DNA of 64,000 nt, taken from the NCBI GenBank assembly GCA_012845835.1, contig JABAKD010000021.1, positions 8,784,006-8,848,005 on the forward strand, written 5' to 3'. The notes beneath the pieces are model-generated. The model was not told where the DNA came from, ran no database searches, and worked only from the letters and a program-made list of their open reading frames with translations. Both the position numbers and the translations under genes were made by a program. The DNA comes from Undaria pinnatifida (lineage: Eukaryota > Sar > Phaeophyceae > Laminariales > Alariaceae). Below are positions 39,220 to 48,554 of the stretch, in pieces (position 1 is the stretch's first letter; each line of letters starts with the position of its first letter).

Positions 39220-41385
39220 ATGTGCCTGCCCCCAACCCACGGTATCTACCAATGATGCACCTCGGCAGATTGATCCAACCCAACAGCGCGAACGACCAGC
39301 TAAGCTGGTAGCGGTGTACTACGATGGGTGCATGCTTTAGCAGTTCTGGGGGAAACCCGAAGAGCGGTGGCGCCAGGAAACGTGCTGCTGGCGGCGGCGG
39401 CGGAGGAGGAGGTTGGGGCGGCTGGATCGGAGACGGTGACGGTGGCGGCGGCGGCGATTGTGGTGGAGGTGGTGGTGACGGTGGTGGCGGGGGTTGTGGC
39501 GGGGGTGATTGATGGAGTAGTGGCGGGGGCTGCTTCTCAAGCATGTATATAGACGTTTTCAAGACCAGACAATCGAATGGTGGGTGGGTGACGTAGCTGC
39601 CACCCCGATGCCCCTCCACAGGGGCGGGCATACCGGAAGCGCGCGAAGGCGGTGGCGGAGATGGTGGAGGCGGCGGTGTTCGGGGCTGCTGGGGCGAAGG
39701 CGGTGAAGGTGGCGGCGACGGCGGTACCGGTGGAGGTGGTGATTGTGGCAGGGGTCGTGGGGGTGGTGGTGGTGGAAGTGATGGTGCCGGCAGGGGTGGG
39801 GGCTGGTGTGATGGAGGAAGTCATGGGGTCGCTGCTGTTAAATCATGCACGGTCAATATTCAAGGGCAACTGTCCAAAGGATCGGTGGACGTTGGTGCTG
39901 CTGCCTCGATCGCCCTTCCGAGACAGATGGCGCTAACGTTCGGAGGTGGACCTCGTGAAGACGGCAACGCAGGTGGTGACGGTGGCAGTGGCGGCGGCTT
40001 GAGCGGTTGGGGCGCTTGGAGCGGAGGCAGTGACGGCGACGGCTGTGGCAGTGGTAGCGGTGGCGGGGAAGGTGGTGGTGGCGCTGGGGTTGGTGGCGGC
40101 GGTCGTGGCGGGAGGTGGCGGTGGCGGGGTAGGGCGGTGGTGGTTGTGTAGAGGGAGTGGTAGCCAGGGCTGAAAGAGGGTCTTTGAGGATATTATCCAG
40201 GAAGCAAGAGGCTACTAAATTGTACACGTGCGTTGTTTTTTATATTCATGTTGTCGAGCACTCTTATCTGCCAACGCTTAGAACCGGCGTTGTGCGATCG
40301 ACGGAATAGTACCAGGTGGCTGTAAGCCTAGACTCTATTAAATAAAGTACATTTTTTGCTTGTGAAACGAACGGGTTGGTTGGGTGTATGGAATATGGAC
40401 AGTATATAGTAAAACCAAGGTGCAATATGTGTTGGTGTTGTGCTGTGTAAAGGTTGACTCTTGGATTGCAACAAAATAACGCCGTCAACTTGTTGATAAA
40501 ACGAAATAGCAGCCAGCGCACACGTTTGTGCGACGGCTATGTATAGTTTCACAGGCGAGTTTATGAGTTATATAGGGGACTTGCGGCCATTTGACTGCCG
40601 ACGCTCAACCCTTTTAGCACCGCAGTCCCGCCATGGAAACAAAATACTTGGAGTCAGACTAGGATAATTGCAGGAGTTGCAAATGGGTTTACATCCTCTT
40701 GGGGGGGGATTCCCTTCATCATATACGCTTAACGTACCCTCGTAGAGGCAGACGGCGTTGTACCTATCTTGATTTTCCCCTTGATGGAGGCGATTCTTTC
40801 CTTCGGGAGACGGGTGATAATATTGCACAATGGGGCCAGGGTGTGTGCGAATCAAACTTCTTTTCCTAGTTGCTCGGTTCAGTATTCTTCTGGGAAAATG
40901 GAACCTATACGTAATCGATGGTGAATCTAATGCTGCACAGGGTTAGGGTTAGGCCAACCCTAACCGGGTTCGGTTCCGTAACCGGGTTCGGTTCCCTAAC
41001 CGGGTTCGGTTCCCTAACCGGGTTCGGTTCCGTAACCGGATTCGGTTCCGTAACCGGGTTCGGTTCCCTAACCGGGTTCGGTTCCCTAACCGGGTTCGGT
41101 CCCCTAACCGGGTTCGGTTCCCTAACCGGGTTCGGTTCCGTAACCGGGTTCGGTTCCCTAACCGGGTTTGGTTCCCTAACCGGGTTCGGTTCCCTAACCG
41201 GGTTCGGTTCACTAACCGGGTTAGGTTCCCTAACCCTAACCCCTAATCCTAAAAGAAAAAAAAATGTCGTGGCGTCTCAGACAATAACAATGGCACCCAT
41301 CATGTACGTGCGGGATATAGCAGAACCTGACGAGAGGTAGTTGGTGACGAGGATGGTTTTGAGATTCATTCGAGCACCACGGATA
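39220..41385 (+). repeat. Segmental duplication SD2, copy 1
   Basis: Matches 53,490-55,010 in order: CCCACGGTATCTACCAATGA, GATGGGTGCATGCTTTAGCA, GCGGTGGCGCC, a long GGT/GGC-triplet region, GTTGTGTAGAGGGAGTGGTA, a GCCGTCAACTTGTTGA block and GCGGGATATAGCAGAACCTG. Copy 1 has an extra GGC/GGT expansion (39,390-39,850) and the 18-bp minisatellite. Gly/Ala/Pro/His-rich frames come from the triplets. No gene is called. Confidence 0.8.
40953..41240. repeat. 18-bp minisatellite, AACCGGGTTCGGTTCCCT
   Basis: About fifteen units of AACCGGGTTCGGTTCCCT (or CCGT) lie between short telomere-like edges: GGGTTAGGGTTAGG at 40,938 and CCCTAACCCTAACCCC at 41,228. Copy 2 of SD2 has no such array at the matching point, so it arose or inserted after duplication. 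Confidence 0.9.
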
Positions 41386-41540
41386 TATTTTACATTACCA
41401 CAAGCGAGATGGGATATATTTTACATTACCAAAAGCGAGATGGGATATATTTTACATTACCAAAAGTGAGATGGGATATATTTTACATTACCAAAAGCGA
41501 GATGGGATATATTTTACATTACCAAAAGCGAGATGCCCTG
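41386..41540. repeat. 31-bp tandem array
   Basis: Five units of GGGATATATTTTACATTACC plus AAAAGCGAGAT, nearly identical to each other. Confidence 0.9.
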
Positions 41541-43685
41541 CAATAAAAACAAATGCTTCCTCGTAATATTCCGAAGTACGAAGTATGTGGATACAGGTAC
41601 CATGTCCTCGGAACCAACAAGCCTGCTGAATCTGTCGAAAACCTCAAGCCCCATCATCATTCCGGGAGCTGTTCCTGGGGACCTTCAGGAGATCGGTTCA
41701 TCCTTGTCTCGCCTTCCAGACTTCCACATCTTCCCGCTCGGTTGATTGTCCGCTCGGCAGATTGTCACAACAGACTCTCGGAAGATTCTGGCAGCCTGTT
41801 CTTGGCTCGAGCTATGAAGCTACAGCTGTGGGTGCTCCCGCACCCTGTCACTCTTCTCCTCTCCCCCAGTTGCTTCTCCTCCTCGCCCTCTGTCTCCGCC
41901 TTTGTCTCTCCCCCGTTTGTCCAACTGAGCCGCTACGCTATAGTTCAACAATGAGAACACTCCTGTGTCCTGGACAGACGAGGGGTCACGGCCCTCCAGC
42001 GGCGCACATATTCATATTAGTAGTATTCTTAAGTACATGGTATAAAAAAGATGGCGTCGTAGGATTTTTTTTTCTCTTTTTATGTCCCTGTACTTGGAGG
42101 CATGGCGGTCTCTCTCCTTGAAGGGGGTCCTTGTTGGCTAAATAAGGTCCGATTTCTGTTATTTAACTGTCGTGTGATTCAGAATCGACCGTGATATTCT
42201 GAATCTGAAGTGCGAGTGGGAACTGTCGTACGATCAAGGAATGAGCACGTACACGTATAGCACTTGACCGGGTACAATAATGAGTCACGAAATATGCCCA
42301 GTACGTAGGAGTATATCATTGGTGTAGCACCCTGGCGTAGGCCACACCCTGCGCTGATTGACTGAGATTATATAGTTAGTTGCGCGTTCGCATCATGAAT
42401 AGAAAGGTTCTTAGAAGAGCACTAGGGGCTGGTCTTTTGCTTCTACTTCAAGAATGGAGCGCGTCATGCGCGTGGCCTTGTGGAAGTATCCTAAGTAGGC
42501 GGATAGCAGCTTGCGCTTAGGAGTGACGTTTAGCATGACGCTTTGTATGTCTTGCCAGTACGAGAGCCGGTACTTGTAGCTTGACCAGAGCCAAGCTACC
42601 ACTCCCCCCCCCCCCCCCCCCCTCCTGTCCCCCCATCAAGTAACTCTTGTATCCTGACCAAACCAAGCAAGCTTTGGTCCTTAAAAATAAGATACATCTA
42701 CTTTCTGGGTTTTGTAAGGCTGTCAGCTGTGGTCTCGCGATAGACACACCTGTGCCTCTTCTGCGGATCATATCATCAAGGATCCCTTAATATTTGGCGA
42801 CGTCAGCAGCTCTACTCTTCTCGTGGTGATCATCAACTCAGCTCCACGTCCTGCCCAGCTCGTCCTTCTCCGCCCCTTCGTGAGAACGTCCTTGCTTTCC
42901 CTTTTTCCTTGGTCTCATAATTTTGAAGCGTTTTTTTATAGTAGTTTTTCAGAGTGTATTCATTTTTCCGATCTCCCCTTCCTACCTGCGTTCTCTCGTG
43001 TGTATGCTCATGTATGTGCACTCTCTTCGCTTTGCGCGACTACGTAGTAGACGACGCGCGCGCGTAGCGACCGCGACCACACAGTAGGACGCGTACTGAT
43101 TGACCCCTCTAGTATGATGCTGCTCGGCCATCACGTAGACTAGACACGATGCTCGCGCATGATCTCCTTTTTAAACCCTCTCCCGGTGCTGAGATGTAGA
43201 CCACGAGCAATCCCTTGGCTGACCCGAAGAGACTCACAAAACGTTGTTAACGTCCCCCAAGGAAGCAATAATAGCAAATCTGGACGCCTACAGCTTGGCG
43301 CTAAAAGCGCGCACACCAGCAGGCCCGCGTACACAAGCAGGCTCAGGCACCGCACACGCGTTGCACCAATTATTCCTCTTCGATGCACAGAGGAGAGAAC
43401 CCTCCCTACACGAAAATCTTGTAGACCATGCCGATTCGAGTACATCTGACTGCGCGAACGCCAGGTTAACCCTGCTGTCTCCCCGCCAGAAAATACCGCA
43501 GACTAGCAATGTGTCGCCTATGCATACCCCGTTGTCACACCCATCAGAACTAGCTGACTGCGTCGCGCCCACGCACAATTCTTCGCAGGGTACTGATTGT
43601 GGTGGTATATTTTTGGCATAGAGCGCACCCTTTTTGACCCCGATGCTCCCCGCCCACATCGAACTTCCCCCCCAGATCTTCAAAT
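41541..43685. other. No gene recognised
   Basis: A frame at 41,533-41,745 (70 codons) is plausible as an exon but has no motif I know. A C run lies at 42,605-42,624. From 43,140 to 43,620 long overlapping frames occur on both strands without recognisable domains. Confidence 0.35.
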
Positions 43686-43689
43686 TTCT

Positions 43690-44302
43690 GATGAAGATTT
43701 TCGTGGCGATAAGGTCATTCAAGATGATTGTACTTTTCGAATTTTCCCCCAAAATTTTTCAATTTTTTTGATAAACATTTTCGTAACGTAAGACAAATCG
43801 CGGGCGTGCTAACCGATTTTTTTGAATTTTCGACGGGTTTTCAAAATTCTGATGATGATGATTTTTGTAGCGATAACGTCGTTTACGGTCTTGCTAATCG
43901 GTTTTTTTCTCCAGATTTTCAAGTGCCTGGTGGAGATTTTCGTAGCGATAACACAACCTACGGGCGTGCTAATCGAATTGTTTCTCCAGATTTTCAGTTT
44001 TCTAGTGGAGATTTTCGAAGCTATAAGACAACCTAAAAAATATTTTTCGGACTACAGCATGTAATATAAGGGCGTCATAATCGCTCTCCACAAAATTCGC
44101 AAAATTGTCACAGATTTTTTGGACAGCAGTACATAAATTCAGGGGGTATTAATCGCTCTCCAAAATCCACAAAATTACAACTACCACGGTACAGATACAT
44201 ACTTCGAGGTATAAATTTTGGGCGTCATTATCGCTCCCCAAAAGTCACAAAATCGTGACAGATTTTCCGTCAGCAGTACATATATATGTATGTTAATGTA
44301 AT
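43690..44302. repeat. ~75 bp satellite-like array
   Basis: Units share GATTTTCGTAGCGATAA, CGGGCGTGCTAATCG and TTTCTCCAGATTTTCA. In the second half a related unit uses GGGCGTCATAATCGCTC and CACAAAATTGTCACAGA. About eight units are present. The array resumes at 44,830-44,900 (GGGCACGCCCGTCGTAATCG, CAAATTGTGACAGATTTTT), beyond two MITEs. Confidence 0.75.
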
Positions 44303-44550
44303 AACGCGTGCTGCGATGGAGGGTGCACAGCTTTTTTTCTAATACTACCCCTCAATTTGGGAGCTTCTTAAGACCTCTCCCAAAAACTGATTGGAGAAAT
44401 AAAAACAAAACTACTATGATACCGGATGGATGAGAAATCTCCCATGGCCTCAGGTACACAACGAGAACACCACGCCAAAAAAAAATTGCAGCCTACTCTT
44501 TCCGTGATGTTATTATGATGTTATGATGAGGTTATGATGATGTTCATGTA
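44303..44550 (+). mobile_element. MITE family B copy, right end replaced
   Basis: Starts AACGCGTGCTGCGATGGAGG and follows family B order through TTGGGAGCTTCTTAAGACCT, ACTGATTGGAGAAAT and CCCATGGCCTCAGGTACAC. It then passes into a GTTATGATGATG run and abuts the next copy. Confidence 0.8.
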
Positions 44551-44824
44551 ACGACGCGTGCTACGATAATAGAAGTGCACCACTTTTTGTCTGAGGTTTC
44601 CTCCATTTGGGAGCTTCTTAAGACCTCTCCCAAAAACTGATTTGGAGAAACAAAATACAACTGCTGCCCGGATGAAAAATCTCCCATGGCTTTTGGTACA
44701 CGACGAGAATCATGCAAAGAAACAATCAATGGGGCGAATTTTCCGACGATTTTGGGTCAAGAAGCCCCGTCACGCAGAAACCATTTTCGCCAAAAAACGG
44801 TATACCTCTATCGTAGCACGCGTC
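44551..44824 (+). mobile_element. MITE family B reference copy
   Basis: Best-preserved copy: left inverted repeat GACGCGTGCTACGATAATAG, right TACCTCTATCGTAGCACGCG plus TC. About 275 bp, inserted with its neighbour into the ~75 bp satellite, which continues directly after it. No coding capacity. Confidence 0.9.
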
Positions 44825-45012
44825 ATAGAAGTTTAGGGCACGCCCGTCGTAATCGGTCTCCCAAATTCACAAATTGTGACAGATTTTTGTGCGTGGCAGT
44901 GTTTGCTTGATCGCGTCGTCAGCGGCAATACCAAGTGGATACGGTACGGGACGGCGCTGGCAGACTGGTAGAACACGTGAGCAGACAGTGTGCGCTGTTG
45001 ATAGTAGCTGGT
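44825..45012. repeat. Remainder of the ~75 bp satellite
   Basis: One to two more satellite units with GGGCACGCCCGTCGTAATCG, then short unique DNA before the solo LTR. Confidence 0.6.
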
Positions 45013-45298
45013 CTTAATTTGTTTGGGGGTGGAGACACAGAGTGTCCACTTCAGGTCTGCCTATTGAGCAGGTCCTCGGTGAGTATATAGTCACTTTCTT
45101 AGCCGTACGTAGTAGAGAAGCAGATTTGTTATTTCCACAAGCCCCGGGTATAGCAACTGAGAACCGAGGGGCGCATGCTTCGGCTTCAATTCCTGAGTAC
45201 CCCGGGCCGAATAGATAACGCCAACATATCATACGAAAAACGGCCAATTACCTATCAAATCAGATGATTGCAGGCCTATCAAGGCCGTACCTTAACAT
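45013..45298 (-). mobile_element. Diverged solo LTR of the 268-bp TRIM family
   Basis: The segment from AATTTGTTTGGGGGTGGAGA to CCGTACCTTAACA aligns along its length with the LTRs at 25,494 and 26,015: GACACAGAGTG-CC, CAGGTCTGCC, AGGTCCTCGG, CACTTTCTTAGCC, CATACGAAA and GGCCTATCAAGGCCGTA. A single copy without a partner fits a solo LTR. Clear divergence makes it much older than the 25.5 kb element. Confidence 0.75.
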
Positions 45299-45622
45299 TG
45301 GCCACAAGAAAGAGCTGCTGGTCCAGGCATTACAGGCTGGTTCACGTTAAAGCCCCTAAATTTATTCCCTGGCGAATGTCTTTTTTCGATTCAGACCGCG
45401 AAATTATGCGCACGTCTTCTATGTGCCCTTGTTAAGACAAGGTCTCGAAAGGCCGACAGGGCCTTGACGAGGCCCCCGACCCCGTCTTCTGGCCGAACCC
45501 CGGAGGAAGTGTTGGCGAAACGCAATCGGGGGAAACAGTGACGCAGCGACAGTCGCGACCGCGGGGACCGCAACCGTGGGGGTGACAGCGGTGGTGGAGA
45601 CGGGGGAGGCGCATCGGGTGCT
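45299..45622. other. No gene seen
   Basis: Mixed DNA; G+C rises after 45,420 and several overlapping Pro/Ala/Arg-rich frames exist on the minus strand. No domain was recognised. Confidence 0.35.
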
Positions 45623-45815
45623 GGTGTGGCTGAGGGCGCCGCCGAGGGAGCAACTTTGGTCCAACAACCGGGGCAGTGACCGCAGCTCTGGCGGAGGCAA
45701 CGGAGGGCGGAGGAACGGCGGTGTGGCTGAGGGCGCCGCCGAGGGGGCAACTTTGGTCCAACAACCGGGGCAGTTGGCCGCAGCTCTGGCGGAGGCAACG
45801 GAGAGCGTAGGAACG
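45623..45815. repeat. ~96 bp tandem duplication in GC-rich frame
   Basis: Two units, each beginning GTGTGGCTGAGGGCGCCGCC and containing CAACTTTGGTCCAACAACCG and GCAGCTCTGGCGGAGGCAAC. One plus-strand frame reads GVAEGAAEGATLVQQPGQL. The period is close to a multiple of three and could reflect a repeated peptide, but no gene model was built. Confidence 0.7.
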
Positions 45816-46354
45816 GCGCCAGAGAACGTTCAGCGTGGGACGGCAGGGGCAGGGGCTCTGAACTGTTTCTAATTGACGAGAGGCGCGATTCTTCCGTAAA
45901 TTTACGGGAACCCTTGTGAAGACCTCACCCGATGTTTTATTTATTTATTTTTTTCCGCCTGATTTTTCGTCAGATAAGATTTTTCGAAAAATGTGCACCA
46001 CCTTAACCTAATCTATTTTCGGCAAAAAAAAGAAAATGAACCCCCCGCCCGCGGGTCAGGCCTTGGGATGGGCATGTAGAACACGTGCGCAAAATCTATC
46101 TATCAAAAACGGCGTGGAAATTTGGCCTTATTATGCGCGTAAAAATGAGTAATACACGGTATTTCCTTCAAATTACTTGGTTATAGAGTAGGACTCGGCT
46201 TTTTCGCTATAGATTCTGCTTAATGTTGAACAGAGAGGCAGGTCAGATCTTCGATTTATTGCGCGAAAATTTCCACAGGCATGCCTTAGAGTATTTCCAA
46301 CCTGATCGTGCAAAATGCGGCGCATTTTGTTTTTTCGCCCCCGCTGGGAAAAAG
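45816..46354. other. No gene seen
   Basis: AT-richer unique DNA with TTATTTATTTATTTTTT (45,935) and no recognised element. Confidence 0.4.
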
Positions 46355-47615
46355 CACCATTTCGGTGTTTCGGTGGTACGGGAATGCGTACAGCATAATA
46401 ACCCAGACAGTGAGGGAAGGTGGTGCGTTTTTATTGTTCAAAGGCGTTTGGGCATGCCACAGAGGTGGGTATTAAGAGTCATCCCGCGCTAGAGGTGCAG
46501 CAGAAGTTTCTGAGCTCCTATTAATTATAACGCATGAGGAGCTAGCTCAATATATCACCCGAAACAACATGACTTCGAAGGCGTTCGTTCGCACAAACCG
46601 ACCGACATTTCTATGCGCTAGTCCTCAAAAGGAAAAAGAAAACTCCTAAAATTATTATATACTAATCGATAGCTCCACACTCGAGGAGCTCAACCGGTAA
46701 GAGCTAAGAGCTAAGAGCTAACAACAGCCAAGAAACGTTTTGGCCCGAAAAAACGACCAGAAACGTTTTGGTCCGAAAAGTGCAACATCTATATCGTGGG
46801 GTGACTCCATAGACATGTCAGCCGGTAGCTCTCCCTCCCAAGCCACGGAAAATGGCAACCAACTACGCCCCATTCGAATTAAATGCAACCACTAGACAAA
46901 ATATATACGCTCGGTGTCCTGTTTGTACTGTACTGGATATGGACGTAGTAATGATATTGATTGAGTACCGCCCCCGCTGTGGGTCTTACGGTGCAGACAC
47001 GACGCAGAGATAGCGTTACGACGACCCAAGGCAAATTATTGTTTCTCGTACGCCCCTGCCTGACTTTTCACCGCCCGCGAGGGGTGGTGAATGCTCCCTC
47101 AAGCTCCCAGTATGCGAGGGAGACCAAACGTATCCATGCGAGACGAGCTGTTGCAGGGCAGCCCGAACGCCCGAACCCCGAACTCGTTTTTTTCCGCAAT
47201 CATAATGGTCGGCTTTCGGCCTTACTCGTTTCTCCGTGGTTTTATTTTATGACCGTTTCGCTCAGGCCGTAGAGCTCTGGTTATTATGCGCAGTTACCGT
47301 AATATCCACTGTGTTGTCTCCGCTTATGCGTTGCCTCCCCACCCCCCCGCCCCCCCCCCGAAATGGTCGAAAAAGTGGTAAAAACGCTGTGTTACCTTAT
47401 TGGAGTAAGTCTTTTTCTTTGACGAAGCCCCCTATCTTCTAAGTCCCCGGGGGCATTTTTTTTTCTAAATATTTATCGCTCTGCCCCCGGGGGGATTGCA
47501 CAAAACATCCATACCACTCACCCCAAGGGACAAGCATACACAAATCTGCGGGATTCCATTCCGCCCCACGGGCGATGTCTGCCTTCAACAACTCATCGAC
47601 GAGCAGGCGGACCCT
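46355..47615 (+). repeat. Segmental duplication SD1, copy 2
   Basis: Counterpart of 37,955-39,140, interrupted by MITE J (46,495-46,808). Where copy 1 has a LINE, this copy has an uninterrupted CCCCCCCGAAATGG. Divergence is visible but modest. Confidence 0.8.
46495..46808 (+). mobile_element. MITE family J, best copy
   Basis: Starts CTAGAGGTGCAGCAGAAGTT and ends GTGCAACATCTATATCGTGG, an imperfect inverted repeat. The subterminal hairpins GAGCTCCT...AGGAGCT occur at both ends. SD1 copy 1 shows the uninserted locus (about 38,085-38,105). About 310 bp without coding capacity. Confidence 0.75.
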
Positions 47616-47819
47616 TTCGTTTTGGTCTCAGAGGGATCATCTTCCTTCCCATCATATCATCCTCTCCCTAACCTCCGAGGAAGGGCCCAAGTGTTATCCG
47701 TTCTTTGCTTCTTGTATGCTTGCTCGTAAATAGATGTTGATGAGGCCAGACTTCACCGGTTATCGCTCGCGAGGTACTCGGCGACGGGGAAGTGTGCTAT
47801 ATAATCGTCTGTTGTGGGG

Positions 47820-48060
47820 GGAGGGCGGGCGGGCGGGCGGGTGGGCGAACGGGCGGGTGAATGTATCCTCATTTGATGCTTGCCTCAGTCATTTGACCGT
47901 TGGCCACGCATCCCTATCGAGACGAAGCAAAGTTCTTCCTCCTAATAGCGACACCTCCAACGTTTGGGCGTTCAGCACATCTCTTCTATATATTGTAAGA
48001 CGTTTTGGTTATCTTACCTCCTTCCTCTTTGGCCGTTCTTGGCCACCATTGTGGGGTGTC
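47820..48060 (-). mobile_element. LINE 3' fragment, copy 4
   Basis: On the minus strand: GGTGGCCAAGAACGGCC, GGAGGTGTCGCTATTAGGAG, GATGCGTGGCCAACGGTCAA, then AAATGAGGATACATT and a CCCGCCCGCC tract (G-rich on plus, 47,818-47,862). It corresponds to the last 190-200 bases of the 19.6 kb copy. Confidence 0.8.
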
Positions 48061-48334
48061 GATAATGAGTATTTTCGGAAGAACTCCCCGGGAACTGCGT
48101 TTTTCCCCGGGGCGTATTGGTTTTGTTTTGACGAGATCCCCCCTACCTTTTCGGTCCCCCCGGGGACATCGTTTGGCTAAAAAATGGAGCGCGAGCACAG
48201 AGGACAATGCGAGAAAACACATAGTAGGACGTTACGATAGTATACCGGCCGTGCAAATTCGTACGCTATTTTCACGAACAAGTCAACGGAAATTCTAGCC
48301 GAATAAGTTGTTAACCCGAACATAAATAATACCC
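48061..48334. other. No gene seen
   Basis: Unique sequence. Includes CCCCGGGGCGTATTGGTTTT and CGGTCCCCCCGGGGACATCG words related to the CCCCGGGGGCA motif in SD1, so it may be a diverged SD1-type repeat. Confidence 0.35.
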
Positions 48335-48554
48335 TGGTTCTAGTAATAACAATAATAGTAATAATGACAATAATAATAACAATAACAATAAAAATAAAAA
48401 AAATCATGACAACAATAATAACAACAATTACAACAACACCAATAACAAAAATAGTGATTTAATGATAGTAATAACCCTAGTAATAAGAACAATAACAACA
48501 ATAATAACAAGAAGAGTAATAATGACAATAATAACAACAATAACATTGTCAATA
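48335..48554. repeat. AAT/AAC-rich repeat, left flank of DIRS element
   Basis: Triplet-like AATAAC repeats with CAACAACACCAATAA and CCCTAGTAATAAGAACAATA. The same landmarks occur in the right flank, 53,265-53,500, so the two flanks are duplicates of one AT-rich repeat. Confidence 0.85.

Noticed and set aside
39324-40151. Gly/Pro/His-rich frames on both strands
   Set aside because: GGC/GGT triplet expansion within segmental duplication SD2; the duplicate copy does not preserve these frames.
40918-41340. 140-codon [11 protein letters not shown] repeat protein
   Set aside because: Pure 18-bp minisatellite, absent from the duplicate segment at 54.9 kb.
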